64,000 nt of DNA from Talpa occidentalis (GCF_014898055.3 NW_023603184.1:35463359-35527358); one strand, 5' to 3'; positions 33,720-44,054 are shown, counted from the stretch's first letter. The notes: generated by a model not told the origin, from the letters alone. Made by a program: numbers and translations.

Positions 33720-33960
33720 ATCACTCTCCAAAACCAGCAGGCTCCGCTGACATGGTTTCAAAATCCTGGAGTGTCATGGCTCCTTCCACTCTTGGGGCCA
33801 GTACAAATGAGAACCTTATTTTTTCTTTTTCCTCATTGCCTCCTAAAATCCATACCGGCTCACATTTGCGAAATATCTCGTACCACCTTTAACCAACTCC
33901 TTCTCCACCCATATTCTCGCATCCCTGCAGAAGACCCTCACAACCAGGCCTGACCCACCC
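33720..33960 (+). pseudogene. Endogenous retrovirus env remnant (transmembrane subunit C-terminus)
   Basis: A plus-strand frame ending at 33,953 has W-L-L-P-L-L-G-P, then a hydrophobic run and a polar tail, as in the membrane-anchor end of gammaretroviral env. It lies downstream of the pol/env remnants, so it may be the same provirus, interrupted by the SINE and LTR between. Dead fragment. Confidence 0.6.
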
Positions 33961-34124
33961 CCTTGGTCTTTGCCCCCTTCCAGCAGGAAGTAGCCAAACA
34001 AAGAACCCTTGCCCCTTTTCCTATCAATAAAAGGCTGGTATGAAAGGTCCATGCAGGAGGCCGGAATGCAAAAGCCCACCAGGAAGCCCACCTAGAAAAT
34101 TCAGAGAAAAAGCCTCTTGCCTCA

Positions 34125-34714
34125 TGTTAGAGGACAGGGAGAGGGGCAGCCCAAACCCCGCAAACCTGCCTATTCTAAATGGGTTCTGCCATTCGCCGCA
34201 TCAACACAAAATATATGAGACTTTAACTGGAAGGAACTTTAATACAATTAGAAAACAATACAGGAAAGGCAAAGAATTTAGTTTCTAAAGGAAGCACCCA
34301 AAGTTACCCGTGCCCTCGTGGGTAAAACTCCATCCATATGGGATCGGCCCAAAACAAGGCCCAAAGCCTGCCACAAGTCTAAAGCATCTTCCAGTGGGGA
34401 CCCACGGAAAAGGGTCAAAAACAACCGGACAAGCCCGGAAGGAAAAGAGCAAAATCAACATCAAGATAAAAGCTGCCATTGTCACCTCCCCAAGGGTCTC
34501 ACCCACATCTGTGTCACCCAGTTCACGACCAAAAGACAAGTGCAGTTTCTTCATATGTCTCTAGGCTCCATGCGCCTCCTCCAGGTCTCCTTTTGGCTCC
34601 ATCCTGCTTCCTTCCTCAGTCTCTTGTGCAGCTTCCTCTTCGCTTCCTGCTCAGCTCCACCCTCCCTTGGGTGGGCAGGAAACCTCCCCCTTTCCTGAGG
34701 ACCACCCTGTTACA
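34125..34714 (-). mobile_element. Solo LTR, TGTAACAGGG family, reverse
   Basis: Runs from TGTTAGAGGACAGGG to ACCACCCTGTTACA on the plus strand, the reverse complement of the family, about 590 bp. No clean 4-bp flanking repeat was found (ctca / tcac). Confidence 0.92.
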
Positions 34715-34749
34715 TCACTACAAATCTTTTCATGCCCTACAAACTTTTT

Positions 34750-35010
34750 TTTGTTTGTTTATACATGCACTGGGTACAGTCAGAAGCGCGGGAGGGTGAG
34801 AGAATTCACCAGAGCCAGAGCGGGGAGCAGAGCAGGCAGAAGGACCAAAGTACACTGCTGAGGGGAGCAGCGGGCGACAGGAGAGGTCTGCGCGCGCCAT
34901 GCGGGACCCTCCTCTGGTGGCCGGGAGCAGCCGGGGATCGAACCGGCACCGCAGAGACTGCGGGCAGCTTCGCAACCCAGTGCTCAACCACTGCGCCACC
35001 GGGGAGGCCC
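34750..35010 (-). mobile_element. Young SINE, reverse
   Basis: Flanked by GCCCTACAAACTTTTTT on both sides (34,734-34,750 and about 35,011-35,027). Near-consensus body. Confidence 0.95.
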
Positions 35011-35014
35011 GCCC

Positions 35015-35224
35015 TACAAACTTTTTTCCCCCACCCTGCAACCCCAGTTTCCCGCCTGACCTCTCCTCACCCTATAAAAGCCTGCCTCCCCCAGGCAACA
35101 TGCTTGACTTCACCGACCCCCACCTTGGGTCCGTGAATTTCTCCTGGAGGCCCAATAAATTTTCCCCATGTTCGAGAAAATTAGCTTGGTACTTCTCTTC
35201 TTTACTGCGCCGACCCTTTCACAT
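35015..35224 (+). mobile_element. LTR fragment with TATA and polyadenylation signals
   Basis: TATA-like 'ccctataaaagcctgcc' at about 35,072, AATAAA at 35,154, then a pyrimidine-rich U5-like end. The spacing (about 80 bp) is typical of an LTR promoter to poly(A) signal. It could be the 3' LTR of the env remnant upstream. Family not recognised. Confidence 0.55.
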
Positions 35225-35860
35225 TGGTTATATTTAAAGGGTAGGTTTATAAAGGAAAGGGACAGAAGAGTAAGGGACATTTGTATAGACATAAGCAGGA
35301 AGGAAGAGCTGCCCAAAAGGGACAGGTTTGCTGAGAGAGGCCTGCAAGGCTGCAGGCAGGAGGCCTTGAGGGGAGCGGCTTCCACTGAGGGAGGTGAGTG
35401 AAGAGAAGCCCAGGCATGGGACAGGTCACGGGCAGGCAAGAGGCTGCTGCCCTGCAGGAGAAAGTCGGTGAAAAGAAGCTTCTCTATAATCACAGGTGGG
35501 CAGTGGGAGTGTAGCCCTGAGCCACTGTAGAGACTGCACTGATACAGTCTTCTGTTTGGGAGGGGCTCACTCCTTGGAGGTTCCCTTAGTGCTGATTTGG
35601 ATAACTCTGCAGAATCTGAAAGGGGCAGGAGATTCCACAATGGGCTCAATCTCCATATCTTTACCCTTTGACCTTTGCTCTAGACACTCTCTATGGCAGC
35701 CTGATACCTGCTTGGGTCTTACACTTGGTGATCTAGGCTTTGGCACTTAAGGATCTCGGTTTTTATACCTGTGTTGATGGTTATGTTAACCCTTTCTACC
35801 CCACCTCCTTGTGTAAGCAGGTTTCTGGTCTTGTGACACCTCCTTTTTTAGTTTTCTTTT
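35225..35860 (-). mobile_element. Endogenous retroviral LTR, reverse (family 2)
   Basis: Reverse complement of the LTR at 29,240-29,945. 'ataaaggaaagggacagaagag' (in pieces), 'aggcctgcaaggctgcaggcagg' (in pieces) and 'cctacccca'-type landmarks correspond one to one. Its 3' part is cut. Confidence 0.82.
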
Positions 35861-35906
35861 TTTTTATACTTGTCCTCCATTATAAGCAAATGTCCTTTAT
35901 TCTTTT

Positions 35907-36136
35907 TTTTTTAATAGAGGCATGTTTTATTTTTTTTTTTTGGTTTGTTTGTTTTGTTTATACATGCACTGGGTACAGTCAGACGTGCGGGAGGGTGAGA
36001 GAATTCACCAGAGTCAGAGGGGGCGCAGAGCAGGCAGAAGGACCGGAGTACACTGCTGAGGGGAGCAGCGGGCGGCAAGAGAGGTCTGCACGCCATGTGG
36101 GACCCTCCTCCTGTGGCGGAGCAGCCGGCATCAAAG
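35907..36136 (-). mobile_element. Extended-tail SINE, left part, split by an LTR
   Basis: A reverse SINE from the tag ATAGAGGCATGTTTT to 'gcagccggcatcaaa', broken at 36,136. The missing B-box/A-box end is at 40,681-40,751. The two halves are bracketed by TGTCCTTTATTCTT (35,892 region and 40,752 region). Confidence 0.93.
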
Positions 36137-36509
36137 TGTTGTAGAGCAACCCCGATACAAAATGGGGTGCCTGACTGTGGGTCCTCACCCGCGCGCTTAA
36201 AAGGACTTATCAATGCTCTACTGCAGGCACACGTGAAAGGTTAATAAAGGTTTATTTACAAGGGAAGGGGAAATGAGGAAATGTACAGCTCTGGGAGAAA
36301 AGTGGGAGACAAAGTTTTATTTATTTTTTTTTTTTAAATATTAAATTTTATTTTTATATTCCCCCATACAATTGCAAACGCCCCATTCTGACCCCAATCC
36401 TTCCCCTCCCGCCCCCCAACCCCCAAAAAGTGTCTCTGGTTCATAGTTTTTTGTTGATTTTGATTTTCACTTTCTTATATTCATTTTCCTGGTCCCTTAT
36501 TTAAGTTTT

Positions 36510-38469
36510 CTAGATTCCTGCTATGAGTGAGACCATCCGGTATTTTTCTTTTTCTTTTTGGCTTATTTCGCTGAGCATGATCCCTTCCAGTGCCATCCAT
36601 GTTGCTGCAAATTGCATGTGTTTATCTTTTTTGAATGCTGAGTAATATTCCATGGTATATATGTACCACATCTTCTTGATCCAGTCATCTATTTTTGGGC
36701 ATTTGGGTTGTTTCCAAAGCTTAGCTATTGTAAACAGTGCTGCTATAAACATAGGAGTGCAGGTGCTCTTTGGAATTGATGTTTCTGTGTCCTTTGGGTA
36801 AATACCTAGGAGTGGAATTGCTGGATCATATGGAAGCTCTATGTTTAGTAGGTCCAGAAATCTCCACACAGCTCTCCATAGTGGTTGGACCAGTTTGCAC
36901 TCCCACCAACAGTGCACAAGAGTTCCTTTTTCTCCACATCCTCGCCAACATTTGTTGTTGCTAGTTTTTTTAATATGTGCCATTCTCACTGGTGTGAGAT
37001 GGTATCTCATGGTAGTTTTGATTTGCATTTCCCTGATGACAAGTGATGTTGAACATTTTTTCATATGTCTGTTGGCCATTTGCATTTCCTCTTCAGAGAA
37101 GTTTCTTTTTAGCTCTTCTGCCCATTTTTTGACTGGATTATTTTCTTTGTTGTTGCTGAGTCTCATCAGCTCTTTGCAGATTTTTGTGATCAGTCCTTTA
37201 TCATTAGTGTTGGGTGCAAAAATGTTCTCCCAGTTGGTGGGGTTTCTCTTTGTTTTTGTTATTGTCTCTTTTGCTGTGCAGAAGCTCTTTAATTTGATGT
37301 AGTCCCAGCTGTTTCTTTCTCTTCACTATCACTGCTTTGGGTGATGTGTCTGTAAAGATGTCTTTGATGTGCAAATCCCGTAGTATTTCGCCTATATTTC
37401 CTTCTATGTATTTTATGGTTTCAGGTCTTATGTCTAGTTCTTTAATCCATTTTGAGTTGATTTTTGTGTATGGTGTGAGGTAGTGGTCAAGCTTCATTCT
37501 TTTGCATGTAGCGACCCAGTTTTCCCAGCACCATTTATTGAACAAACTTTCTTTGCTCCAATGCATAGTCTTTGCTCCTTTGTCAAAGATTAGTTGACCA
37601 TAAATCTGTGGGTTTATTTCTGGATTTTCTATTCGATTCCATTGGTCTGTATGTCTGTTCTTGTTCCAATACCATGCAGTTTTGATGATTATGGCTTTGT
37701 AGTATAGTTTGAAGTCTGGGAGTGTGATGCCTCCATTTCCTTCTTTTTTTTCAGTAGAGCTTTGGCTATTCGGGGTTTTTGGTGATTCCATATGAATTTC
37801 ATCAATAATTGTTCTATTTCTTTGAAGAATGACACTGAGATTTTGATTGGAATAGCATTGAATCTGTATATTGCTTTTGGTAGGATGGCCATTTTAATAA
37901 TGTTTATTCTTCCAATCCATGAGCAGGGGATGTCTTTCCATTTCTTTGTGTCTTCTTCTATTTCTTTTAACAGTGTTTTATAGTTTTCTTTGTATAGGTC
38001 CTTTACCTCTTTTGTTAGATTTATTCCCAAATATTTGATTTTTTTTGTTTCGATAATAAAAGGGTGGTTTTTTTGATTTCTTCTTCTTCAGATTTATTGT
38101 TTGTGTATAGGAAGGCTACTGACTTTTGCGTGTTGATTTTGTATCCTGCCACTTTACTGAATTGATTGATGAGTTGAATTAGTTTTTCTGTGGAGATTTT
38201 GGGGTTCTCTATGTATATTATCATATCATCTGCAAATAGTGATAGTTTGACTTCTTCTTTTCCTATTTGGATTCCTTGGATGTCTTTCTCTTGTCTTATT
38301 GCTCTGGCTAGGACTTCCAGTATTATATTGAAAAGCAGTGGTGAGAGTGGACATCCTTGTCTTGTTCCAGATCTTAATGGAATTGCTTTCAGCTTTTCAC
38401 CATTGAGAATGATACTGGTCCATTTACATTTAGAGTTAATATTGATATGTTAGCATCTGTATTTGCCAT
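36510..38469 (-). pseudogene. L1 ORF2, internally deleted and frame-broken
   Basis: Starts at the ATG at 38,469-38,467, keeps only about 17 endonuclease codons, then joins the RT palm. It retains FADDMIIY at the RT active site (38,190-38,240) and a 218-codon C-terminal frame (36,510-37,166) with the CWWEC motif. The endonuclease core and N-terminal half of the RT are absent, and further breaks occur near 37,200 and 38,020, so it is not functional. Confidence 0.9.
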
Positions 38470-38543
38470 TATGTTTGTCTTTCCTTTGATTTTATTTATT
38501 TATTCTTTTAATAACTTTTTTTTTTTTTGGTCTTCTTTCGTTG

Positions 38544-39572
38544 TTATTCGTCCCTCTGAGGTTCTGGCTTTAGGATTCCTTGTAGTATTTTTTGGAGTGG
38601 GGGTTTAGTCGCAATGAAATTCCGGAGTTTCTCTTTGTCTGGGAAGGTCCATATTCTTTCTTCATGGAGGAAAGAGAGCTTTGCGGGATAGAGTATTCTT
38701 GGTTGGCATCTGTTTTCTTGGAGTCTGTTGACTATGTCCCTCCACTCTCTCCTTGCCCGTAGTGTTTCTTCAGAGAAGTCTGATGTCAGCCTGATTGGTT
38801 TTCCTTTGAATGTTATCTGTTTCTTCCCTCTTGTCAGCTTCATTATTTTTTCCTTGTCCTGGATTCTTGGGAGCTTTACTATTATGTGTCTTGCTGTGTT
38901 TTTCCTTTCGTCGTGGAAGTTTGGTGTTCTTCTTGCTTCTTGTATATCAATTTTCAGCTCCTTCTTCTCATTTGGGAAGTTCTCTTCAATTATATCCATG
39001 AATATTTTCTCTGTTCCTACATCTCTCTCCTCTCCTTCTGGAATTCCTATAACTCTTATATTTCCTTTCCTCATGGGGTCAGATAGTTCCCGAAGTCTTT
39101 CTTCATTCTTTTTCCTTCGTACTTCTCTTTCCTTTTCTGTTTTGGTTCTTTTTATTTCTGTGTCTTCAAGATTACTTATTCGTTCTTCCATTTCATCTAT
39201 TCTGCTTTCATTGCTTTTCCCAGAGTTCTTTAGTTCCTCCATTAATTCTTTGATCTCCTGCATTTCTCTTACTTCCCTCTTTAGGGACTCAATTTCCTTC
39301 TTCTGATCTATCACTTTTTTAATCATGGCAATTTTAAATTCTCTTTCTGGAAGGCTCAGAAGTTCTTCCAAGTTGCTGTCGTTGCAATCTGGGGAGTGGT
39401 TTTCTTTTTGTGGTGTGCTTCTTTCCTGAGGAGTTGTTAGGTTGCGTGTGGTTCTTCTACTCCCTACTGTCTGTTTTCTAATTTGTCGTATGCGTTGGGA
39501 CACTGTGTTGCTCGGACTGACTGACATCTTGGGTGAACTTCTCCGCTCCCCTCTGGCTCTTCCAGGAGCCAT
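38544..39572 (-). CDS. L1 ORF1p, intact open frame
   Basis: 342 codons uninterrupted, close to the usual L1 ORF1p length of about 340. The first ATG gives a 15-residue leader before a second Met at codon 16 (SVSPSNTVSQ), which aligns with the start of the other L1 ORF1 and may be the true start (39,527). Domains: basic N-terminus, coiled coil about residues 85-160 (ESLKREVREM, ERISNLEDTE), RRM from about 170 (NIRVIGIPEGEERDVGTEKI), and C-terminal domain about 250-335 (ARREWRDIVNRLQENRCQPR, LYPAKLSF). ORF1p forms RNA-binding trimers and coats L1 RNA in the cytoplasm. An intact frame indicates recent insertion. Whether it is expressed is unknown. Confidence 0.93.
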   Translation of the reverse strand: MAPGRARGERRSSPKMSVSPSNTVSQRIRQIRKQTVGSRRTTRNLTTPQERSTPQKENHSPDCNDSNLEELLSLPEREFKIAMIKKVIDQKKEIESLKREVREMQEIKELMEELKNSGKSNESRIDEMEERISNLEDTEIKRTKTEKEREVRRKKNEERLRELSDPMRKGNIRVIGIPEGEERDVGTEKIFMDIIEENFPNEKKELKIDIQEARRTPNFHDERKNTARHIIVKLPRIQDKEKIMKLTRGKKQITFKGKPIRLTSDFSEETLRARREWRDIVNRLQENRCQPRILYPAKLSFLHEERIWTFPDKEKLRNFIATKPPLQKILQGILKPEPQRDE

Positions 39573-40367
39573 CTCTGTCTTCTGGGGGAGCTTTCTGCTG
39601 GTTTTAGGCAGTTTTTACTGAAGAAATGTCCCTGTTCTCAAATGGCGAAGCGGGATGCAGTCCCTGCGCCTCCGGTTTCAGGCACACTCTTCTGCGCACC
39701 CGGTCTGCCCCGGACGTGGGTGCCTGCTCCCTCTGTGGGCTCAGACTGCTGGTCGGAAGGGGCCTGGCGTGGAATAACTTCCCGGCTGGCCACTGGGTCC
39801 TCCAGAAACCTTCTGCCCTTTTCAAGCAGTCTTAAGAAATGTCCTGTTTTATAGGGTGTTAGTGACTTTTTTTTTCCTGGTCGCTAGGTGGCGCCAGAGA
39901 TCTCTCCTATTGTCCTTGGGGGCTGTTTTTCGCCTCCCCCCACCCCGTGGGACAGAGAACAGAGCGGGAATGGTAGGGTACACCTCAACAGCTTTGGGGT
40001 GCTGTGTCTGCCTTGTGCCCCACCGTCGTGGAGAAACCACGCCCCGAATTTTCGTGCCCCAGGTCTCAGTTCAAAGCCCTCAGTTCCAGGACGCGGGCTG
40101 TAGCCCAGTTCAGTGGCGCGGGAATGGCGCCTTTTGCACAGCTCCCGTGCCTGGGCGCCTGGTTCCTGCTCACTCAGGGAGGGGCCTTCACCTCAGTGAG
40201 GACCTCCGCGCGTCTCCCCGCAAGCCTAGGTCGTCTCCCCCCCGCAAGCCTAGGTCGCAGGCGCGGGGACCTGGGCAGCCGCGATCCAGGTCTGCACTTG
40301 CTTTTCAAGCGCGCCAAGCGCGCCGTTTTCCCGCGCAGGCTTACCGGCAGCCCGGGCTGTGTGCGCG
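39573..40367 (-). promoter_or_regulatory. L1 5' UTR (GC- and CpG-rich)
   Basis: About 795 bp upstream of ORF1, rich in C+G with many CpGs, ending at the target duplication. One copy of the ~190-bp promoter unit is recognisable (39,560-39,850). A small direct repeat, 'cgcaagcctaggtcg', occurs twice at about 40,218-40,257. By analogy with other L1s it contains the internal promoter; not tested. Confidence 0.75.
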
Positions 40368-40680
40368 GGGAGACAAAGTTTTAAATGAGTCCTACCCGAT
40401 CCACCCATCAGGAATCCCAAAATGGCGCTCTCAGAGTTGGCCGCCAGCCAGGAGCGGTGAAGCCAGGAGGCGAGCGATCGTGAGCCAGAGAGCCCAAGGC
40501 CCACGTGTTTGGTTTTTTATATCCAACCTGGCTGCCCAACTCCACCCTCAGGTCCCAGCCACCCTCCCTTGGTGGTGATGGGATTTGTCTTCCCAGAGTC
40601 TTGATGGCTTTAGTCTGGAGTGGGGGTGGGGTCCACAAAGCCTGTATGGGATTAACTCAGGACATTATTTCCCCCTAACA

Positions 40681-40751
40681 AAACCGGCGCCACAGAGGCC
40701 GCGGGCAGCTTAGCAACCCAGCTCTCAACCGCTGAGCCACCAGGGAGGCCC
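40681..40751 (-). mobile_element. Extended-tail SINE, right part
   Basis: Remainder of the SINE broken at 36,136: B-box-adjacent 'aaaccggcgcc', then 'caaccgctgagccacc', ending 'agggaggccc'. Confidence 0.93.
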
Positions 40752-40976
40752 TGTCCTTTATTCTTATCTCCCTTTTATAATAAACCTGCCCTTTTGGATA
40801 TAACTGACACCTCTGTCTTGGGGAGGAACTCGCCTGGGAAATTCGCCAGTGCCATGAAAGGGGAGCTCTGGTGAAGCTTTTCCCAGTGTCAACCCAAGGA
40901 ATCGGTCGCGAACCCAAGATCTCCAAAACCGACCTCACAAGCGTCCTTTATAATAAATTTGCCCTTTTGGATAGAA
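40752..40976 (+). mobile_element. Two consecutive LTR R-U5 pieces at the duplication boundary
   Basis: 'cttttataataaacctgcccttttggatataac' (in pieces) with a U5-like continuation to about 40,944, then a second 'cctttataataaatttgcccttttggatag' (in pieces) at 40,945. Both resemble the family-2 LTR polyadenylation region at 29,840. The second leads straight into block A2. The window's first base falls inside the same LTR piece in copy 1. Confidence 0.75.
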
Positions 40977-41813
40977 CTAAATGTCTTTGTCTCATGGGTA
41001 GAATGCCCGAAAGCTGCTGAATGGGGAGATCCACTGAAACTTTTCTCAGATGTTACCCAAGAACTGCTCTCTGAATCCCACATCTCTTTCATTAAAATGA
41101 CATCAGATATAAGTGAGAAGGACGAACAAGGTTAGTGATCTCTAAGGAACTACAGAGATCAACCCGCGGTGAAGCAGTGACTAGAAATGAGGTGCAGAAC
41201 TGGCCAACCGTCACGCATCAAGGTTCCCCAGCGCAGACAGGCCACTTGGAGCAAAATGTATAGAATCATGAAGAAATATGACACTCGTACACTGTAACAT
41301 TAACCCCCTAGGATTCAAACCCCTCTGCCTGCGTTCCTGTATTTGGTGGAAAAGGCGCTTTCTACTTCTAAAAAGTCAAGGATTCTCTCTGTCCGCAAAA
41401 GATGCAATTCAAAATAATAGAATAGGAAGGAGTTGTGGGTGGATTCGGCCTGGAGAAATGTCAGTCCTTCTGAAGTAAACAAAGCCTTCCTCCTTCAAAC
41501 CCGCCTTCTTTTCAGGCCACTGCTCCTTCACATTGCCCTTCAGTTAACGCAATCAGCAGGGAGCTGCAAGCTGGGCCTTTGCCCCCTTTCAGAGACACCT
41601 TGGCCTTCCCATGAAAAGTCAGACTCACCAAATCAGTTTTTCCTCTGAAGTTTTCAAACTCTTTGTTCCGGAAACTCTCAACAGACCTTCAGAGACCACG
41701 GAAATGTTGTGACTCCTTGGGGAAGAGTGAAGACAGGCCAGACGCAGATAAGGTCGCGATGCACTGGGCCTGACTGCCACAGAGAGGAAGAGTGGAGTGA
41801 AATGAACTGAAAC

Positions 41814-42805
41814 TCTAACAGGGCCACCCCAGGAAAAAGGGAAGCACCAACCAGATGTCCTGCCCCATCCAGGGAGGTTGGACTGAGGAGAAGCAGCTAG
41901 GGAGGTGGAGGGTAAATGGTTTTAAGGCTTTTCTGTCCTCCCACCATTAGGATTGCCCTGTCTGATGGGGCACCTGCGGTTGTTACATTGTTGTAAGCTG
42001 TGTTATTTACCTCTGTGGGCCATGGGAGGAGTATTGAGACAGTCACCTAGAGAAGCAGAAGCAGGAGAGAAGCAGGAGAATCAGGAGAGAGGCTGGGGAG
42101 AGAGAAAGCCAGAAGAGAGAGAGAAGCCCAGAGTGAGGACTTGCCAGGGTCTTGGACGCCTCCTGGCCCCCTGACACGCCTGCCTGCCGTGTACCTGTTT
42201 GCCACACTACATGTAAAGCTTAAGAAAAGCCTGAGACATCCACAGAGGGCTCCTGGACTCCTCCTTTACCCGGTCTGCTGGGCTCATAGGAAACCTGCTC
42301 AGTGGTGCATCCTGCCCCTGCAGCAGGAGACTGTCATAGGGAGGAAGCAGGATGTAGGGGGAGGAGGAGGCCTGCAGGAGGCACATGCAGTCTGGAGACA
42401 TGTGAAGAAGCTGCACTTGGTTTTTCATACTGGACTGGCTGAAAACGATGTAGGTGAGAGACCCCAGTGAAGGTGACAATGGTAGCTTTTATCTCGATTG
42501 TGATTTTTCTCTTTTCCTCCCAGACTTATCTGGTCAGTTTCTGACCCCTGTCTATGGGTCCCGCCTAAAGGTGTTGTGGACTTGTGGCAGGCTTTTGGGC
42601 TTTGCTTTGGCCAATCCTGTTTGGCTGCACTTTTTCCCATGAGGGGATGGGTAACTTGGGTGCTTGATTTGGCAACTATATTCTTTGTCTTTTCTATATT
42701 GCACACTAATTGTATTAAAGTTCTTTTCCATTGACGGTCTTATGTTTTGTCTTGATGTGGCAGATGGCAGAAATATTGAGAGCAGGTAGGTTTATCCCCA
42801 CCTGT
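41814..42805 (+). repeat. Solo LTR, old long subtype (partner of 829)
   Basis: Same element as at 829-1,825, with small indels such as an extra 'agcaggagaatcagg' near 42,075. Present in both copies, so older than the duplication. Confidence 0.75.
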
Positions 42806-43020
42806 GTGATACATCATAATCCAAACATACATATTCCTAAGAATGAAGCTTTAAAATGCTAGTCCTTATTCTTCCAGTTCCTTTATTCTAAAGCCAGTCA
42901 GCATAACAGGCTTCCCTTTTCTTGGAGCAAGACTGATACTGTATTTTCTATCCAAAGAAACGTATGTGATTCCTTCAGAAACTTTCTCTGCGGTATCAAC
43001 AAGAAGGTTGTTTGTCTATC

Positions 43021-43955
43021 TGCCGGGGACCAGCCTCCGGCAAAACGTCCTGTCAGGGGTTCCTGAAAGGATGAGACGGCCTAGGCGACCTGAAAGGGGC
43101 TGAAACTTAAGGGCTGAGGGGAAGGCGATGAGGTAGAATGAGGAGACACTGACACTTGGTGAGGTGCTAGTATCTTCTGCGGAGAGACTCAGCAGGTCTT
43201 TATTTATTTATTTTTAGTAAGCAGAAAAAAATACATTGTCATGTGTAAAGCAGAAACAATTAATGTATTATGTTTCCATGGACTGCTGGCTCCTACGGGT
43301 CCCAGTTAGACGGTAGCCTTCAAGGTTAATAAATAAAAAACCAGACCTAACACTAAAACCTATAACTTCAGCCAGACAATTACCCAAGACAGTGGACAGC
43401 TGCCAGTGCATCCCTATCAGCCTAAGCCTAAGCATCAAAAGACTATTTTATTTACATGACCTTCAGCCGGAGACCAGCTGCTGCTCAGCTATCAGAACTT
43501 TTTTTACCTACAAACTTTTTAATACAGTTAACTTTATTTAAAAACTTTCTTAAGAAACTTCTAAATAAAAGGAATTTCTAAAAAAGCAAAAGAAGGACTT
43601 ACTATAATAGTTGTGCTGGTTTGTCAGATATGTACAATAAATTATTTCCCATTGTCAAGTGGGCCAAATTGTTTAATAACTAATATCTAAACAGGTAATT
43701 TTCCATGTCAATTGCTTGCAGTCTACTGATACATATAATTTATTGTCTAATGTACTTTTTTGATAATTTTTTTTTTTAATGACCAAGAACAAAAAATGAA
43801 GGAAATTTAGATCTTCAGCCCCACGGTGTGAGGCACAAGGAATCCTCAGCCCCACAGTGTGAGGCTCTTTAGCTTTGGCCCCACGGTGTGAGGCCCTTTA
43901 CCTTCACTGCTTGCCAGTGTCTTATTTGGCTGGGGCATCAAGGCCTCCTGCAGCA
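43021..43955 (-). mobile_element. Solo class II-like LTR with 6-bp target duplication
   Basis: 935 bp, TGCCGGGGACC at left and CTGCAGCA at right, flanked by TCTATC (43,015-43,020 and 43,956-43,961). On the minus strand the 3' end reads GGTCCCCGGCA, and AATAAAGACCTGC near 43,195-43,212 is the polyadenylation region. A 6-bp duplication and this U5 end are typical of betaretrovirus-like (class II) elements. Copy 1 (about 2,030) is empty. Near its 5' end are three imperfect repeats. Confidence 0.95.
43818..43905. repeat. Three imperfect ~30-bp repeats in the LTR U3
   Basis: 'gccccac(g/a)gtgtgagg' recurs at 43,818, 43,849 and 43,878 (spacings 31 and 29 bp). U3 direct repeats often act as enhancers; that role is inferred. 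Confidence 0.85.
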
Positions 43956-44054
43956 TCTATCTTATTAAAAAAATTGTACCTCTTTTAGAGAATTTTCTCA
44001 TAAATTCATTGAACAAAAAACTTGCCTAGAGAGAAGAAATGAAACAGGTTTCTT

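Larger units (their letters stand above)
36320..40367 (-). mobile_element. LINE-1, reverse, intact ORF1 and ORF2 deletion
   Basis: Flanked by a perfect 16-bp target duplication GGGAGACAAAGTTTTA (36,304-36,319 and 40,368-40,383). Minus-strand order is a GC-rich 5' UTR (39,573-40,367), ORF1 (38,544-39,572), the first codons of ORF2 (from 38,469), a jump at about 38,414, then the RT and C-terminal part of ORF2. Relative to the L1 at 11,828, about 1.85 kb (its 13,765-15,617) is missing. Confidence 0.96.
36137..40680 (-). mobile_element. Solo LTR (class I-like) inserted in a SINE and containing an L1
   Basis: Starts TGTTGTAGAGC and ends CCCCTAACA on the plus strand, with 4-bp flanks AAAG (36,133-36,136) and AAAC (40,681-40,684). 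On the minus strand it has a TATA-like 'ggatataaaaaacc' near 40,520, and AATAAAC-type sites near 36,250. Without the nested L1 it is about 480 bp (36,137-36,319 plus 40,384-40,680). Family not recognised. Confidence 0.8.

Noticed and set aside
33182..33724. 180-codon minus-strand frame, and many similar 60-130-codon frames with RRVREFTRARAG or PAARCSPQQC-like repeats
   Set aside because: All are translations of the SINE body in various frames; they recur at every SINE.
39856..40578. 240-codon plus-strand open frame over the L1 5' UTR
   Set aside because: It is antisense to a GC-rich L1 promoter and crosses the L1 boundary into an LTR; GC-rich DNA has few stops.
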